64,000 nucleotides of DNA, taken from positions 4,458,962 to 4,522,961 of the forward strand of contig NC_008278.1 in assembly GCF_000058485.1 (NCBI RefSeq). The letters are read 5' to 3'. Below the pieces are notes generated by a model. That model worked only from the letters and a program-made list of their open reading frames with translations. It was not told the DNA's origin and did not search any database. The position numbers were made by a program, and so were the translations under genes. Of this stretch, positions 16,945-26,245 are shown one piece after another. Origin of the DNA: Frankia alni ACN14a (GTDB lineage Bacteria; Actinomycetota; Actinomycetes; Frankiales; Frankiaceae). How positions within the stretch are numbered: position 1 is the stretch's first letter; each line of letters opens with the position of its first letter.

Positions 16945-17396
16945 CCGAACAGGATGACACAGTCACCCAAACCACTCGATCCCGACGTGACGTCCGATCG
17001 GCGGGGTCGCCACCGGAGGACGTGCTGTCGCGGGACCGCACCTCAGCGGGGGTCCCCGAACCCGCCCCGCTGATCGGCAGCTGTCAGGAGTGGCGGTAGG
17101 GGAGAAACGTGCCGCTCATCGCGATGTTCACCCGGTCGCCGGCCGTGTCGGGCTCCGACCGAGCGCAGGTGCTGGACGGTGTAGCTGTTGCGACCGCGGT
17201 TGCGCAACTCGCCGCCAGGTCGAGCATGTCCGCCAGGGCGATCTCCGCGCCCGCGTCTGCGAGCGAGCCGGCGATCAGAACCGTCTTCGCGACTCGGACA
17301 TGACGATTTTCCCTCGAGCAGTCCGGCGGAAGACGACGCAGGCCCTCCTCGCGATGGACGCCCGAACTGTCGGAGGCCGCGTCTACCCTGGTCCCC
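16945..17396. other. Gene-poor region between TIR-STAND and winged-helix genes
   Basis: About 450 bp between two divergent genes. It must carry both promoters. A minus-strand frame ending at 17084 (AEIALADMLDLAASCATAVA near its middle) has good third-position GC but no ribosome site or nearby start codon, so I do not call it a gene. The right edge holds a probable leaderless promoter (17384-17389). Confidence 0.45.
17384..17389 (+). promoter_or_regulatory. Probable -10 element of a leaderless promoter
   Basis: TACCCT ends seven bases before ATG 17397. In actinobacteria a TAnnnT hexamer at this distance usually places the transcription start at the A of the start codon. No ribosome site precedes the ATG, which fits. 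The -35 region is not clear. Confidence 0.5.
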
Positions 17397-18497
17397 ATGG
17401 TCGACGCGGTCACGCGGGCGGAGGTCCTGGCCTTCCGGGCGCGCGCCCAGCAGCTCGACAGCGCGTCCACCGCGCTGGCCGACGCGGCCGTCCTGGACTT
17501 CGGCGTCCAGGACACCGGTCCCGACGGCGGCCGGTGGGCACTGGCGGTGCGCGGGGTCGACGTTCCGGCCGAGGGCGGCGACGAGCTCGCGACGGTCTGG
17601 ACGCTGCGCGGGGCACCGCACCTTTACCGCCGAGGCGATCTGCCCGCCGTCGCCGCGGCCGTCGAGCCCTTCTCCGAGGTCGACGCCGCACGACGCATCT
17701 TCGATGCGGCCAAGCCGCTGCGAGCCGCCGGCATCAGCCCGCTGACCGCGCTGGACGTCGTCGCCGCGGCGATGCGCGAGCTGGTCACCGGCCCGATGGG
17801 CAAAGGCGAGGTGTCGGGCCGGCTGGCGGAGGTGATGGACGAGCCGTACCTGCGGGCCTGCCGGTCCTGTCAGGCCACTCACCTCTACGAGCAGCCGTTC
17901 CGGCTGGCCGCGCTGCGCGCCGGCCTGGAGCTGGCGGCCGGCACCTCTCCCCCGGTCCTGCAGCCCCTTCCCGGGTTCACCCGCGCCGCCTCGGTGCCCG
18001 AGCGGTTCGACGTCGTCCGCGCCTGCCTACGGCTGCTCGGCCCGGCGACCCCGAAGCAGGTGGCGGAGCTCCTCGACTCCCCGGTGAAGGAGGTGAAGGC
18101 CCGCTGGCCGGCGGACGCCGTCGAGGTGGCCGTCGGCGGTGAGTCCCGGTGGGTGCTGGCCGCCGACGAAAAGCGGCTGGCCGCGGGACCGGTGCGCACC
18201 GTCCGCCTGCTGGGGCCGTTCGACCTGTTCCTGCAGGCCCGGGACAGGTCGCTGCTGGTCGGCGATCAGGCACGGGCGAAGGCCCTGTGGCCGGTGCTGG
18301 GCCGCCCCGGCGCCGTGCTCGTGGACGGCGAGATCGCCGGCCTGTGGCGCCCCCGCGCGTCGGGCGCGAAGCTGCGGCTGCTGGTGACCCCGTGGCGGCC
18401 GGTCCCACCGGCCCTACGCGCGTCGATCACCGACCAGGCCGAGCGGCTCGCCGCATTCCGCCAGGCCCGGCTCGTCAGCGTCGACTTCGACGACTGA
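17397..18497 (+). CDS. Winged-helix DNA-binding domain protein (HTH_42 / YcaQ-AlkX-like)
   Basis: A 366-residue protein of the HTH_42 superfamily (winged-helix DNA-binding domain-containing, YcaQ/AlkX-like). Family marks include RAEVLAFRARAQQL at the start, the segment RRGDLPAVAAAVEPF, the central CRSCQATHLYEQPFRLAAL, ARLLGPFDLFLQARDRSLLV-type sequence (here LLGPFDLFLQARDRSLLVGD) and the C-terminal VDGEIAGLWRPR with LLVTPWRPV. Some relatives are DNA glycosylases acting on crosslinks or alkylated bases, so a DNA-repair role is possible. However, the QxR/QxQ glycosylase motif is not clear here. It starts at ATG 17397 immediately after a leaderless-type promoter and converges with ctaD. Confidence 0.85.
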   Translation: MVDAVTRAEVLAFRARAQQLDSASTALADAAVLDFGVQDTGPDGGRWALAVRGVDVPAEGGDELATVWTLRGAPHLYRRGDLPAVAAAVEPFSEVDAARRIFDAAKPLRAAGISPLTALDVVAAAMRELVTGPMGKGEVSGRLAEVMDEPYLRACRSCQATHLYEQPFRLAALRAGLELAAGTSPPVLQPLPGFTRAASVPERFDVVRACLRLLGPATPKQVAELLDSPVKEVKARWPADAVEVAVGGESRWVLAADEKRLAAGPVRTVRLLGPFDLFLQARDRSLLVGDQARAKALWPVLGRPGAVLVDGEIAGLWRPRASGAKLRLLVTPWRPVPPALRASITDQAERLAAFRQARLVSVDFDD

Positions 18498-18582
18498 CTC
18501 CGGACGACTGACTCCGGACGACTGACACCGGCAGCTGGGCCCGGCGGCTGGGCCCGGCGGCTGGCACTGACGGGCGACACCT

Positions 18583-18618
18583 GAACCGCCCCGGGTTCGT
18601 GGGAAGCCGGGGCGGTTC
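18583..18618. terminator. Bidirectional hairpin terminator
   Basis: A perfect 12-bp stem, GAACCGCCCCGG (18583-18594) with CCGGGGCGGTTC (18607-18618), around a 12-base loop. It lies between the converging winged-helix gene and ctaD, so it can serve both. Two families of 13-14 bp direct repeats (ACTGACTCCGGACG-like, GCTGGGCCCGGCG-like) precede it from 18488. Confidence 0.75.
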
Positions 18619-18653
18619 GGTGGCGTGCGGGTGCGGGTGCGGGTGCGTGGTTC

Positions 18654-20372
18654 CTATTCCTTGCGCCGTGGGAGCTGGGTGTGCGCGCCGCCGAGCTCCG
18701 GTGTCGCGTGGTAGTCGACGAGGCCGACGACCTCCGGGTAGTGCAGGTCGAACGCGGGCCGCTCGGAGCGGATCCGCGGCAACGTCTTGAAGTTGTGCCG
18801 CGGCGGCGGGCAGGACGTCGCCCACTCCAATGAGTTTCCGTAGCCCCACGGGTCGTCCACCGTGACGATCGGACCCTTCCGGTAGGACGACCAGAGGTTG
18901 TACAGGAACGGCAGGGTGGACAGCGCCAGCACGAAGCTGCCGGCGGTGGCGATGGTGTTCAGGGTGGTGAAGCCGTCGGCCGGGCTGTAGTCGGCGTACC
19001 GGCGCGGCATGCCCCGGACGCCGAGCCAGTGATCGACCAGGAAGGTCGTGTGGAAGCCGACGAGCATCGTCCAGAAGTGAATCTTCGCGAGCCGCTCGTT
19101 CATCATCCGACCGGTGACCTTCGGGAACCAGAAGTACACCCCGCCGAAACCGGCGAACAGCAGGCCGGCGACGACGTAGTGGAAGTGGCCGACGACGAAG
19201 TAGCTGTCCGAGACGTGGAAGTCGATCGGCGGGCTGGCCAGCAGAACACCGGTCAGACCGCCGAACAGGAACGTCACCAGGAAGCCGACGGCGAACAGCA
19301 TCGGCGCCTCGAAGGTGATCTGCCCGCGCCACATCGTGCCGATCCAGTTGAAGAACTTGACCCCGGTCGGCACCGCGATGAGGAACGTGAGGAAGGCGAA
19401 GAACGGCAGCAGCGCCGCGCCGGTGACGTACATGTGGTGCGCCCACACGGCGATCGCCAGCGCCCCGATGCCGATGGTCGCGTAGACCAGCCCCTTGTAG
19501 CCGAACAGCGGCTTGCGGGAGAACACCGGGAGAATCTCGGTGATCATCCCGAAGAAGGGCAGCGCGATGATGTAGACCTCGGGATGGCCGAAGAACCAGA
19601 ACAGGTGCTGCCAGAGGATGGCACCACCGTTGCTGGCGTCGAAGATGTGCGTACCGAACCGGCGGTCGGCCTCCAGGGCGAGCAGCGCGGCCGCGAGCAC
19701 CGGGAAGGCGATCAGCACCAGGATCGACGTCACCAGCAGGTTCCAGCAGAAGATCGGCAGCCGGAACATCGTCATGCCGGGCGCCCGCAGGCACAGGATC
19801 GTCGTGATGAAGTTGACGGCGCCCAGGATGGTGCCCAGACCGGAGACCGTCAGGCCCACCACCCACAGGTCGCTGCCGACACCCGGCGAGTAGGCGGTGT
19901 TCGACAGCGGCGCATAGGCGAACCAGCCGAAGGAGGCGGCACCGTTCGGCGTGAGAAAGCCCGCGGTGACCGTCAGGCTGCCGAAGAACCAGAACCAGAA
20001 CGACAACGCGTTCAGCCGTGGGAACGCCACGTCCGGCGAGCCGATCTGTAGCGGGACCAGGTAGTTCGCGAACGCAAAAGCGATCGGCGTCGCGAACATC
20101 AGCAGCATCAGCGTGCCGTGCATCGTGAACAGCTGGTTGTACTGCTCGTTCGAGATGTACTGCAGGCCCGGCCGGGTGAGCTCGGCCCGCATGAACATCG
20201 CCAGAACTCCGGCGAACGCGAAGAACAGCAGCGAGACGATGAAGTACATCAGGGCGATGTCCTTGTGGGACGTCGTCCGCACGTACTGCAACAGGTTCCT
20301 CACGACCCTGGGCGGGGCCTCGTCCACCGGCGGGTCCGAATGCCCGGCCGGCGTATCGTGCACGAGTGTCAC
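18654..20372 (-). CDS. ctaD: Cytochrome c oxidase subunit I
   Basis: A 572-residue aa3-type oxidase subunit I with twelve predicted membrane helices. The heme/copper ligand segments are clear: [15 protein letters not shown] (low-spin heme His), [15 protein letters not shown] (CuB His and the cross-linked Tyr), [10 protein letters not shown] (CuB His pair) and [11 protein letters not shown] (both heme irons). The D-channel entry GAVNFITT is present. It reduces oxygen to water and pumps protons as the core of terminal oxidase. GTG 20372 has GGAG seven bases upstream. No other oxidase subunit gene lies in the window, so it is a detached ctaD, as occurs in other actinomycetes. Confidence 0.96.
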   Translation of the reverse strand: MTLVHDTPAGHSDPPVDEAPPRVVRNLLQYVRTTSHKDIALMYFIVSLLFFAFAGVLAMFMRAELTRPGLQYISNEQYNQLFTMHGTLMLLMFATPIAFAFANYLVPLQIGSPDVAFPRLNALSFWFWFFGSLTVTAGFLTPNGAASFGWFAYAPLSNTAYSPGVGSDLWVVGLTVSGLGTILGAVNFITTILCLRAPGMTMFRLPIFCWNLLVTSILVLIAFPVLAAALLALEADRRFGTHIFDASNGGAILWQHLFWFFGHPEVYIIALPFFGMITEILPVFSRKPLFGYKGLVYATIGIGALAIAVWAHHMYVTGAALLPFFAFLTFLIAVPTGVKFFNWIGTMWRGQITFEAPMLFAVGFLVTFLFGGLTGVLLASPPIDFHVSDSYFVVGHFHYVVAGLLFAGFGGVYFWFPKVTGRMMNERLAKIHFWTMLVGFHTTFLVDHWLGVRGMPRRYADYSPADGFTTLNTIATAGSFVLALSTLPFLYNLWSSYRKGPIVTVDDPWGYGNSLEWATSCPPPRHNFKTLPRIRSERPAFDLHYPEVVGLVDYHATPELGGAHTQLPRRKE

Positions 20373-20918
20373 ATTCCACTCCCGATCGTGTTGCCGCTGC
20401 CGGCGGTGGCGCGCGCGGTCCCGGCGACGGGTGTCACGACCGCCGCCGGGCAGCCCACAATGAATGTGTCGTCACCGTCGGCGGGAACGGGCCCGACGGA
20501 TAGACGGCCCCGGGCCGCGCGGCTCGGCGCACCGGCTGAAAACCTGCCGGCGCTGGTCACGTTATCCACGCACCGGTTGCCCCGACCCTGCCTGACGACC
20601 CACAATCGGGGGAACTCCGGCACCCGGGCCAGGCGCACAACGTCCTATTGCCGGCCGGTCCGCCCGTGACCGGCCCGACCGCCGCCGGTGTTTCGGCTCG
20701 GCTCACGGCCCGCCACCAGCATGTTCCATGACGCGGAACGAGCAACGCGGGTCGTCACCCCGCCCGGGACGACGTCCGCGGACGATCAGATCAGCCGTGA
20801 CGGCCGGCCGGCGGGCCGAACCTCCGAACTTCCGGTTCTCCACCCGAACGGGCGGCCCGCCCGACCGGCTGCGCGAGGCCGCGACGACGATCGCGCGCCT
20901 CGCGCGCCTCACGCGCCG
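20373..20918. other. Intergenic region upstream of ctaD
   Basis: About 545 bp with no supportable gene on either strand. It should hold the ctaD promoter. The right part borders a broken copy of the FHA-ABC transporter gene. Confidence 0.5.
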
Positions 20919-21135
20919 CTATTTCGCCGGACCGGCGGTCTGCGGGGCCCGCCGTCGTTTCCTGCCCTTCTTCGGGTCCAGGCGACGCAGCAGTAGGTAG
21001 GTGATGCCGATGTAGACCGCGGCGGCACCGCTTCCCGCACCGATGTCGATCACGTACTGCCGGCGGGAGTGTTCGAACAGCCTGTCCGGCTCCGGGGCGC
21101 GCGGGTTGACCGGCACGGTCTGCCCGTCCGCGCCG
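20919..21135 (-). pseudogene. Orphan C-terminal fragment of the FHA-ABC transporter
   Basis: The minus strand encodes [20 protein letters not shown] and then AAAVYIGITYLLLRRLDPKK. The intact transporter encoded at 27037-29919 ends with [20 protein letters not shown] and AAAVYIAITYLLLRRLDPKR. About 65 codons remain: the periplasmic-side segment, the last membrane helix and the basic tail. Upstream similarity stops near 21135, eight bases from a transposase relic on the opposite strand. It is most simply the remnant of a second or duplicated transporter gene cut by an insertion or deletion event. The GTG at 21116 could in principle start a 65-residue membrane peptide, but no ribosome site is evident. 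Confidence 0.75.
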
Positions 21136-21142
21136 GCCTGCT

Positions 21143-21262
21143 GTCCGCGACGTCACCTTCACCGAGGACCTCAGCCAAGCCAGGACCGGCAACGGCCCCC
21201 GCGTACTGGCCAGCCTGCGCAACATCGCCATCACCGCGCTGCGTCTCACCGGCGTCGGGCGG
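21143..21262 (+). mobile_element. C-terminal relic of an ISAs1-type transposase
   Basis: The frame beginning GTC 21143 reads [20 protein letters not shown] followed by [18 protein letters not shown], the conserved C-terminal block of ISAs1-family DDE transposases. The catalytic domain and start codon are missing, and the similarity fades after about 40 codons. It directly abuts the orphan transporter fragment, so an insertion element probably took part in forming this junction. Confidence 0.7.
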
Positions 21263-21536
21263 GTTGACGAGGGCCCGCAGGCGGCTGGGACCGGAGCCGA
21301 TGGCCGCACTGTTCTCCCGGGCCGCACTCAGAACAGCGCCCAGATGGGTCGCGAGTTGGGCCTTCCCGGACGGAACCGGGGGTACGGATCGGTGTCGGCG
21401 GTCTCGTGATAGCGTTCGTCTCCGATCGGACACGTTGCATATTCGCGCTGTCCACTGCTTGCCTCAGGTTGATACCTGACGGGATTTCGCGGGCCTGCCC
21501 GACACCTGACGTGCTCATGAAAATGGGGAACTGGGC
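21263..21536. other. Region upstream of the caspase-STAND gene
   Basis: About 270 bp, continuing an open but unrecognisable frame after the transposase relic to a stop near 21407. The promoter of the rightward caspase-STAND gene should lie here; no clear hexamers seen. GGGGA about ten bases before ATG 21537 is the likely ribosome site. Confidence 0.4.
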
Positions 21537-24500
21537 ATGGCGAGTCGACGTTGGACGAGCGCTGATCTGGCGGGTGAGGGAAGCCGGATCCTCGTGGTTG
21601 GCGCCGCGAGTCACCGGCCGGGCTCGCTGCTGCCCGATCTGCCGCCAGTGTCGACCACCATCGGCGATCTCGTGACAACCCTGGTGACCGACTGCGGAGT
21701 TCCGCCCACATCGATCACGACCATCCTCGATCCGGCGTGGCCTCATGACGTGGGTTCGGCACTCACCATCGCCGCGCGGGAAGCGACTGACGTCCTGGTC
21801 GTCTGGTACGTCGGACACGGTCTCGTCGATGCCCGGGGCGAGCTGTACCTGGCGACGCATGCGACCATCGACCTCAACAACGACGACCTACCGCCCGAGT
21901 ACCAGGCATTGCCGTACCGCATTGTTCAGGATGCACTCTCCCGGTCTTCGGCGAGGGCTGTCGTGGTCATCCTGGATTGCTGCTTCTCCGCCCGAGCCAC
22001 ACCGGCGCAGGTCACCGGTGCGGACGACGTCTACGGTTTCGCTGGGGCACAGGCTGGGTTTCTGCTGACGGCGGCGGCCCGGAACTCACGAGCGCTCGCC
22101 CCAGCCGGCGAGCGGCGGACCGCGTTCACCGGCTCGCTGATCGACTTCATGCAATCCGGTGAGCCCGGTGGACCTCCGTGGATCACGTTGGAACGGGCCT
22201 TCCGGCATCTCGCCAGGACGCTACCCGCGGCCGGCCACCCACGGCCGCATCGGCACAGCGCGGATCTCGGCGGTGACCTCGTCCTCGGCCCGAACCACGC
22301 CTATCGGCCTCCCCCGTACGACGAGGAGCAGCCGTCCCGCGAGCAGCCCGCGGACCCGCAGGGCACCCCCCATGACGAGGAGATCTGCCCATACCCAGGC
22401 TTGGAGCCGTTCGACACTGCCTCGGCGAGATACTTCTTCGGCCGCGACGATCTGGTCGCCGACGTCCTTCGCCGGATTGGCGAACGGCTGACCGAACCAA
22501 AACCATTGATCGTCATCGGCCCGTCGGGGGCCGGGAAGTCTTCGCTGCTGCGTGCCGGTGTCGTGCCCGCGCTGCGTGCCGGTGTTCCCGCCCTCGCCGG
22601 ATCATCGGGTTGGCCACAGCTCACCATCCGGCTCCGGGTCGACCCTCTGGACGCGCTGGCCGAGCCCCTCGCCGAGGTGCTGGGCGCTGACGCGGCCGAG
22701 CTGCGCGCGCGGCTCGCCGCAGACCCCGCGACAGCCCGCGAGCTGGCCCGCGCGACGCTGGGCAGGCGCGCCTCGGCGGACGGCGGCAAGGAGCCGCACT
22801 CGACGGCGGACCCCTCATACCCGCACGCGCCGTCGGATTCTCTGAACCCGTCGGACCGGCCTGACGTCGGTCACCGGGATCCCCGGCTCCTGCTGATCGT
22901 CGACCAGTTTGACGAGCTGTTCGACGAGTCGATTCATGAGGCGGACCGCACGGCGTTCGTGCGCGCGCTGATCGCCGTCGCGACGCCAGGTGAAGCAGCT
23001 CACGCGCCAGCCGGCAGGGAGGCGGTGGCCGCGGGGCGACCGGCCCCCGCCGTCGTCCTGATCGGGGTCCGGGCGGACTTCTATGGCCGCTGCGCCGAGT
23101 TCCCCGAACTGCGGGACGCCCTGGAGGACGGGCTCGTCGTCGTCGGGCCGATGAGCCAGGACCAGGTCCGCCACGCTATCGAGGGGCCGGCCCGCGAGGT
23201 CGGCCTCGGGTTGCAGGCGGGGCTCGTCGAACTGCTGCTGCGCGACATCGGCATGCATGCCCGCAGCACCAAACACGACCCGGGGGCGCTCCCGCCGCTC
23301 GCGCACGCGCTTCGCGCCACCTGGCAGAACAGGTCCGGCGACCTCCTGACCGTGCGGGGCTACCAGGCCACCGGCGGTATTGACGGCGCCATCGCGGCCA
23401 CCGCCGACCGCGTGTACCAGGCGTTGCGCGAAGCCGACCGCGTGGTCGCCCGCGGCCTGATGCTCGGGATGGTCCGGGTCACCGCCGGGGGCTCGGACGA
23501 CATCCGTCGCAGTCGGGACCGGGCGGACCTGCTGTCCGAACATGCCGACCCCGACCGGGCCGGAGTGATCCTCGCCGCCTTCGCCGAGCCCAGCGCGCGG
23601 CTGGTCACCGTCGATCGGGACACCGTCGAAATCGCGCATGAGGCACTCATCCGTTCCTGGCCGACGCTGCGGAGCTGGATCGACGAGGACCGGGCGGGAA
23701 CGCTGGTCGAACTGCGCCTCACCGAGGACGCCCACTCCTGGGAGATGGACGGCCGCGACCCCGCCGCGTTGTACCGCGGCAACCGGCTCGCTCTCGCCGT
23801 CGAGCGGTTCTCCCCCGCTGGCAGCGCCTCACGCGAACGCCATCGGCCGACCGGGAGAGCAGTTTCAGCGGACGACACCGCGGCCGGTAGACGGACTCTA
23901 GGCGCGATCGCCAGCGACTTTCTCGCCGCGAGCGAGAATGCCGAGCGCCGCCGGACGCTCGTGCGTCGCGGCGTCTTCACCGGACTGGCAGTCCTGCTCG
24001 TCCTGTCGCTGCTCGCGTCCGGCCTCGCGCTGGCGCAGTGGCGCAGTGCCCTGCACCAACGCCGGGTCGCGACGGCCCGCGGCCTGACCGCGCAGGCCGA
24101 CACCCTGCGTAGCAGCGACCTGCGAACGTCGCTGCGGCTCGGCGCGGCGGCGATGGCCCTCGACCCCACCGACGCGACCCGGGCCAGCCTGCTCACGACG
24201 CTCGCCCAGCCGTACAGGACTGGCGCCACCAGCAAGCACCCGAAGATGGTCACCGCGCTGGCGGTCACCTCCAACGGCCGGCTCATGGCGAGCGCCTCCT
24301 GGGACCAGGGCGCCCACGGCACCGCCGGGCTGGTCTACCTGTGGGACGTCAGCGACCCCGCCCGTCCGGTACTCAGGGCGACCATGCGTGAGCACCAGGG
24401 TTTGCTCTCGGCGCTCACGTTCACGCCGGACGGCATCTACCTGATCGGCGCCGGACGCGACGACGGCCGCACCGTCGTGTGGGACGTCGCCAACTCCCGC

Positions 24501-26240
24501 CGGCCCACGGTGACAGCGGCGATCACTGTGGACAGCCACGTCAACGACATCGCGCTGGCCGCCGACGGGCACACCCTCGCACTCGCCGCCGACGATGGCA
24601 GAGCCAGTGTTTGGGACTTCACGGATCGCGCCCATCCGCACCTACGCGCCGTAACGCCGCCTCTCCCGGAGGAGGTCCGCGCAGTGGCCTTCCTCGACGA
24701 CGGAGATCTCCTTGCTACCGGCTCACGCGAGGCCGGCATTGCAGTGTGGTCTCTTTTCGGCACGAAGCCGCGCCTACTGACCCGGACCAGCGATCCAGCC
24801 TCAGGATCCGTAGCCCAGATCGCGATCTCACCAGATCGGCGCACACTCGCCACCGCATCAGAGGATCGGACCGCTGCCACGTCCTCGGTACTGTTCAACA
24901 TCTCGCCTGGAGGCGATCTTCGCAAACTCGGCACCGTGGCCAGTAACGCGGCGATCGCCGCCGTCGCGTTCACGCCGGACAGCCGCACGCTGGTGACGAC
25001 ATCACCATCGGATCAACGCATCACGACGTGGGACATCACCGATCGCGGCCGGCCGGTCCGCGGCCCCGAACTCAGCGGCCACACCGGCGAGATCGGGGAA
25101 CTGGCCTTCAGCGCTGACGGGCGGATGCTCGCGAGCGGCGGGGATGACGGCTCGGTGCTGCTCTGGAGTGTCGACCGGGCGCGTCCGACACCACTGGTTG
25201 ATCTGGTCGGCGGCGGTGGCGCGCCCGCACTCGGGGGGGAGGACCCGATCGCAGCGATCGCGGACGGCCCCACTGCCACCCTGTGGGACCTCGTCGACCC
25301 GCGGCGTCCGTCTCGCCGCGGCACCGTCGCCGATCCGGCCGACAACATCGCCGCAATGGCGATCAGTCAAAGCGGCCGACTCCTGGTCACGTCGAGCATC
25401 GGAAGAGCGAGCGGGCTCGTGCTGCTCTGGGACATCACCAACCCGGCGCGACCAGTCCGACGGGCCACGCTGACGGGACTAGATCACATCGAATCGGTGT
25501 CCATCGCACCGAGCGGGAACGTGATGATGCTCGGCGCAGCGGGGGCCAACGCCACGGAACTGTGGGAGGTCACCGATCCCGCACGGCCCAGGCGGCTGTC
25601 TCGGCTACCAGGCGTCAGCCAGAAGGGCGGCGGCGGGCTGGCCCTCTCACCGGACGGTCGGACCCTCGCGGCTCCGAAGGACGACGGGATCGCGCTCTGG
25701 GACATCGGGGATCCGCGCCGGCCGGTGTTGCGCTCGATCGCTGGCGGATACACCGAATGGGTCACGGCGCTGGCGTTCTCGCCGGACGGACACAGTCTCG
25801 TCAGCGGAGACAGTGGGGGCGTCGCGATCATCTGGGAGGTCGCCGATCCGGCGCATCCGGTTCGCCGGGCGACGCTGGCTGTGAATCAGAGCGGACTCAC
25901 ATCGGTCGCATTCATGCCCGATTCGAAGACCCTCGTTACGTCGGGCTACGATGGAGATACCGTACTCTGGGATGTCTCCGACCTCTCCGATCCGGCCCGA
26001 CGCAGCACGCTGGTCACCGGCAACAGCGCCTGGACCACCAGTCTGATCGCGGCCAACGGTCGGTTTGTCCTCACCACGGGCGTGGGGCGTCCCGCCCGTT
26101 TGTGGGATCTGACGACCTATACGGAGTCCCATCGAGATCCGGTCCGACTGGCGTGCGTTGCCGCGGGCGGCGGCCCCGACCGGCAGGAATGGGCTCGCTA
26201 CGCGCCGGGAATGCCCTACCAGCGCATCTGCCCGAAGTAG
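21537..26240 (+). CDS. Caspase-like / STAND ATPase / WD40 multidomain protein
   Basis: A 1567-residue protein. Residues 15-240 form a caspase (peptidase C14) domain with His94 in WYVGHG and Cys149 in VVILDCCFSA as the predicted catalytic dyad. Residues about 290-780 are an nSTAND ATPase: PYPGLEPFDTASARYFFGRD, P-loop IGPSGAGKSSLLRAGVVPAL, Walker B LLLIVDQFDELFDE and IAHEALIRSWPTL. A single membrane helix lies near residues 813-835 (VFTGLAVLLVLSLLASGLAL). The C-terminal half has about fourteen WD40 blades, each ending LWDxx-like, enough for two seven-bladed propellers. Proteins of this design are predicted to sense a signal by WD40, oligomerise by STAND, and release protease activity, giving cell suicide or signalling (inference). 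It converges with the EACC1-like gene, five bases apart. Confidence 0.9.
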   Translation: MASRRWTSADLAGEGSRILVVGAASHRPGSLLPDLPPVSTTIGDLVTTLVTDCGVPPTSITTILDPAWPHDVGSALTIAAREATDVLVVWYVGHGLVDARGELYLATHATIDLNNDDLPPEYQALPYRIVQDALSRSSARAVVVILDCCFSARATPAQVTGADDVYGFAGAQAGFLLTAAARNSRALAPAGERRTAFTGSLIDFMQSGEPGGPPWITLERAFRHLARTLPAAGHPRPHRHSADLGGDLVLGPNHAYRPPPYDEEQPSREQPADPQGTPHDEEICPYPGLEPFDTASARYFFGRDDLVADVLRRIGERLTEPKPLIVIGPSGAGKSSLLRAGVVPALRAGVPALAGSSGWPQLTIRLRVDPLDALAEPLAEVLGADAAELRARLAADPATARELARATLGRRASADGGKEPHSTADPSYPHAPSDSLNPSDRPDVGHRDPRLLLIVDQFDELFDESIHEADRTAFVRALIAVATPGEAAHAPAGREAVAAGRPAPAVVLIGVRADFYGRCAEFPELRDALEDGLVVVGPMSQDQVRHAIEGPAREVGLGLQAGLVELLLRDIGMHARSTKHDPGALPPLAHALRATWQNRSGDLLTVRGYQATGGIDGAIAATADRVYQALREADRVVARGLMLGMVRVTAGGSDDIRRSRDRADLLSEHADPDRAGVILAAFAEPSARLVTVDRDTVEIAHEALIRSWPTLRSWIDEDRAGTLVELRLTEDAHSWEMDGRDPAALYRGNRLALAVERFSPAGSASRERHRPTGRAVSADDTAAGRRTLGAIASDFLAASENAERRRTLVRRGVFTGLAVLLVLSLLASGLALAQWRSALHQRRVATARGLTAQADTLRSSDLRTSLRLGAAAMALDPTDATRASLLTTLAQPYRTGATSKHPKMVTALAVTSNGRLMASASWDQGAHGTAGLVYLWDVSDPARPVLRATMREHQGLLSALTFTPDGIYLIGAGRDDGRTVVWDVANSRRPTVTAAITVDSHVNDIALAADGHTLALAADDGRASVWDFTDRAHPHLRAVTPPLPEEVRAVAFLDDGDLLATGSREAGIAVWSLFGTKPRLLTRTSDPASGSVAQIAISPDRRTLATASEDRTAATSSVLFNISPGGDLRKLGTVASNAAIAAVAFTPDSRTLVTTSPSDQRITTWDITDRGRPVRGPELSGHTGEIGELAFSADGRMLASGGDDGSVLLWSVDRARPTPLVDLVGGGGAPALGGEDPIAAIADGPTATLWDLVDPRRPSRRGTVADPADNIAAMAISQSGRLLVTSSIGRASGLVLLWDITNPARPVRRATLTGLDHIESVSIAPSGNVMMLGAAGANATELWEVTDPARPRRLSRLPGVSQKGGGGLALSPDGRTLAAPKDDGIALWDIGDPRRPVLRSIAGGYTEWVTALAFSPDGHSLVSGDSGGVAIIWEVADPAHPVRRATLAVNQSGLTSVAFMPDSKTLVTSGYDGDTVLWDVSDLSDPARRSTLVTGNSAWTTSLIAANGRFVLTTGVGRPARLWDLTTYTESHRDPVRLACVAAGGGPDRQEWARYAPGMPYQRICPK

Positions 26241-26245
26241 CGCTG

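Noticed and set aside
14449-17073. Plus-strand 874-codon open frame opposite the TIR-STAND gene
   Set aside because: Gly/Val/Ala repeats mirror the TPR repeats on the coding strand; no domain, and the minus-strand gene is unambiguous.
17084-17300. Minus-strand frame resembling a small precursor peptide (LADMLDLAASCATAVATATP, two Cys and several Ser/Thr)
   Set aside because: Considered as a lanthipeptide-like precursor. No start codon or ribosome site fits, and no modification enzyme is nearby.
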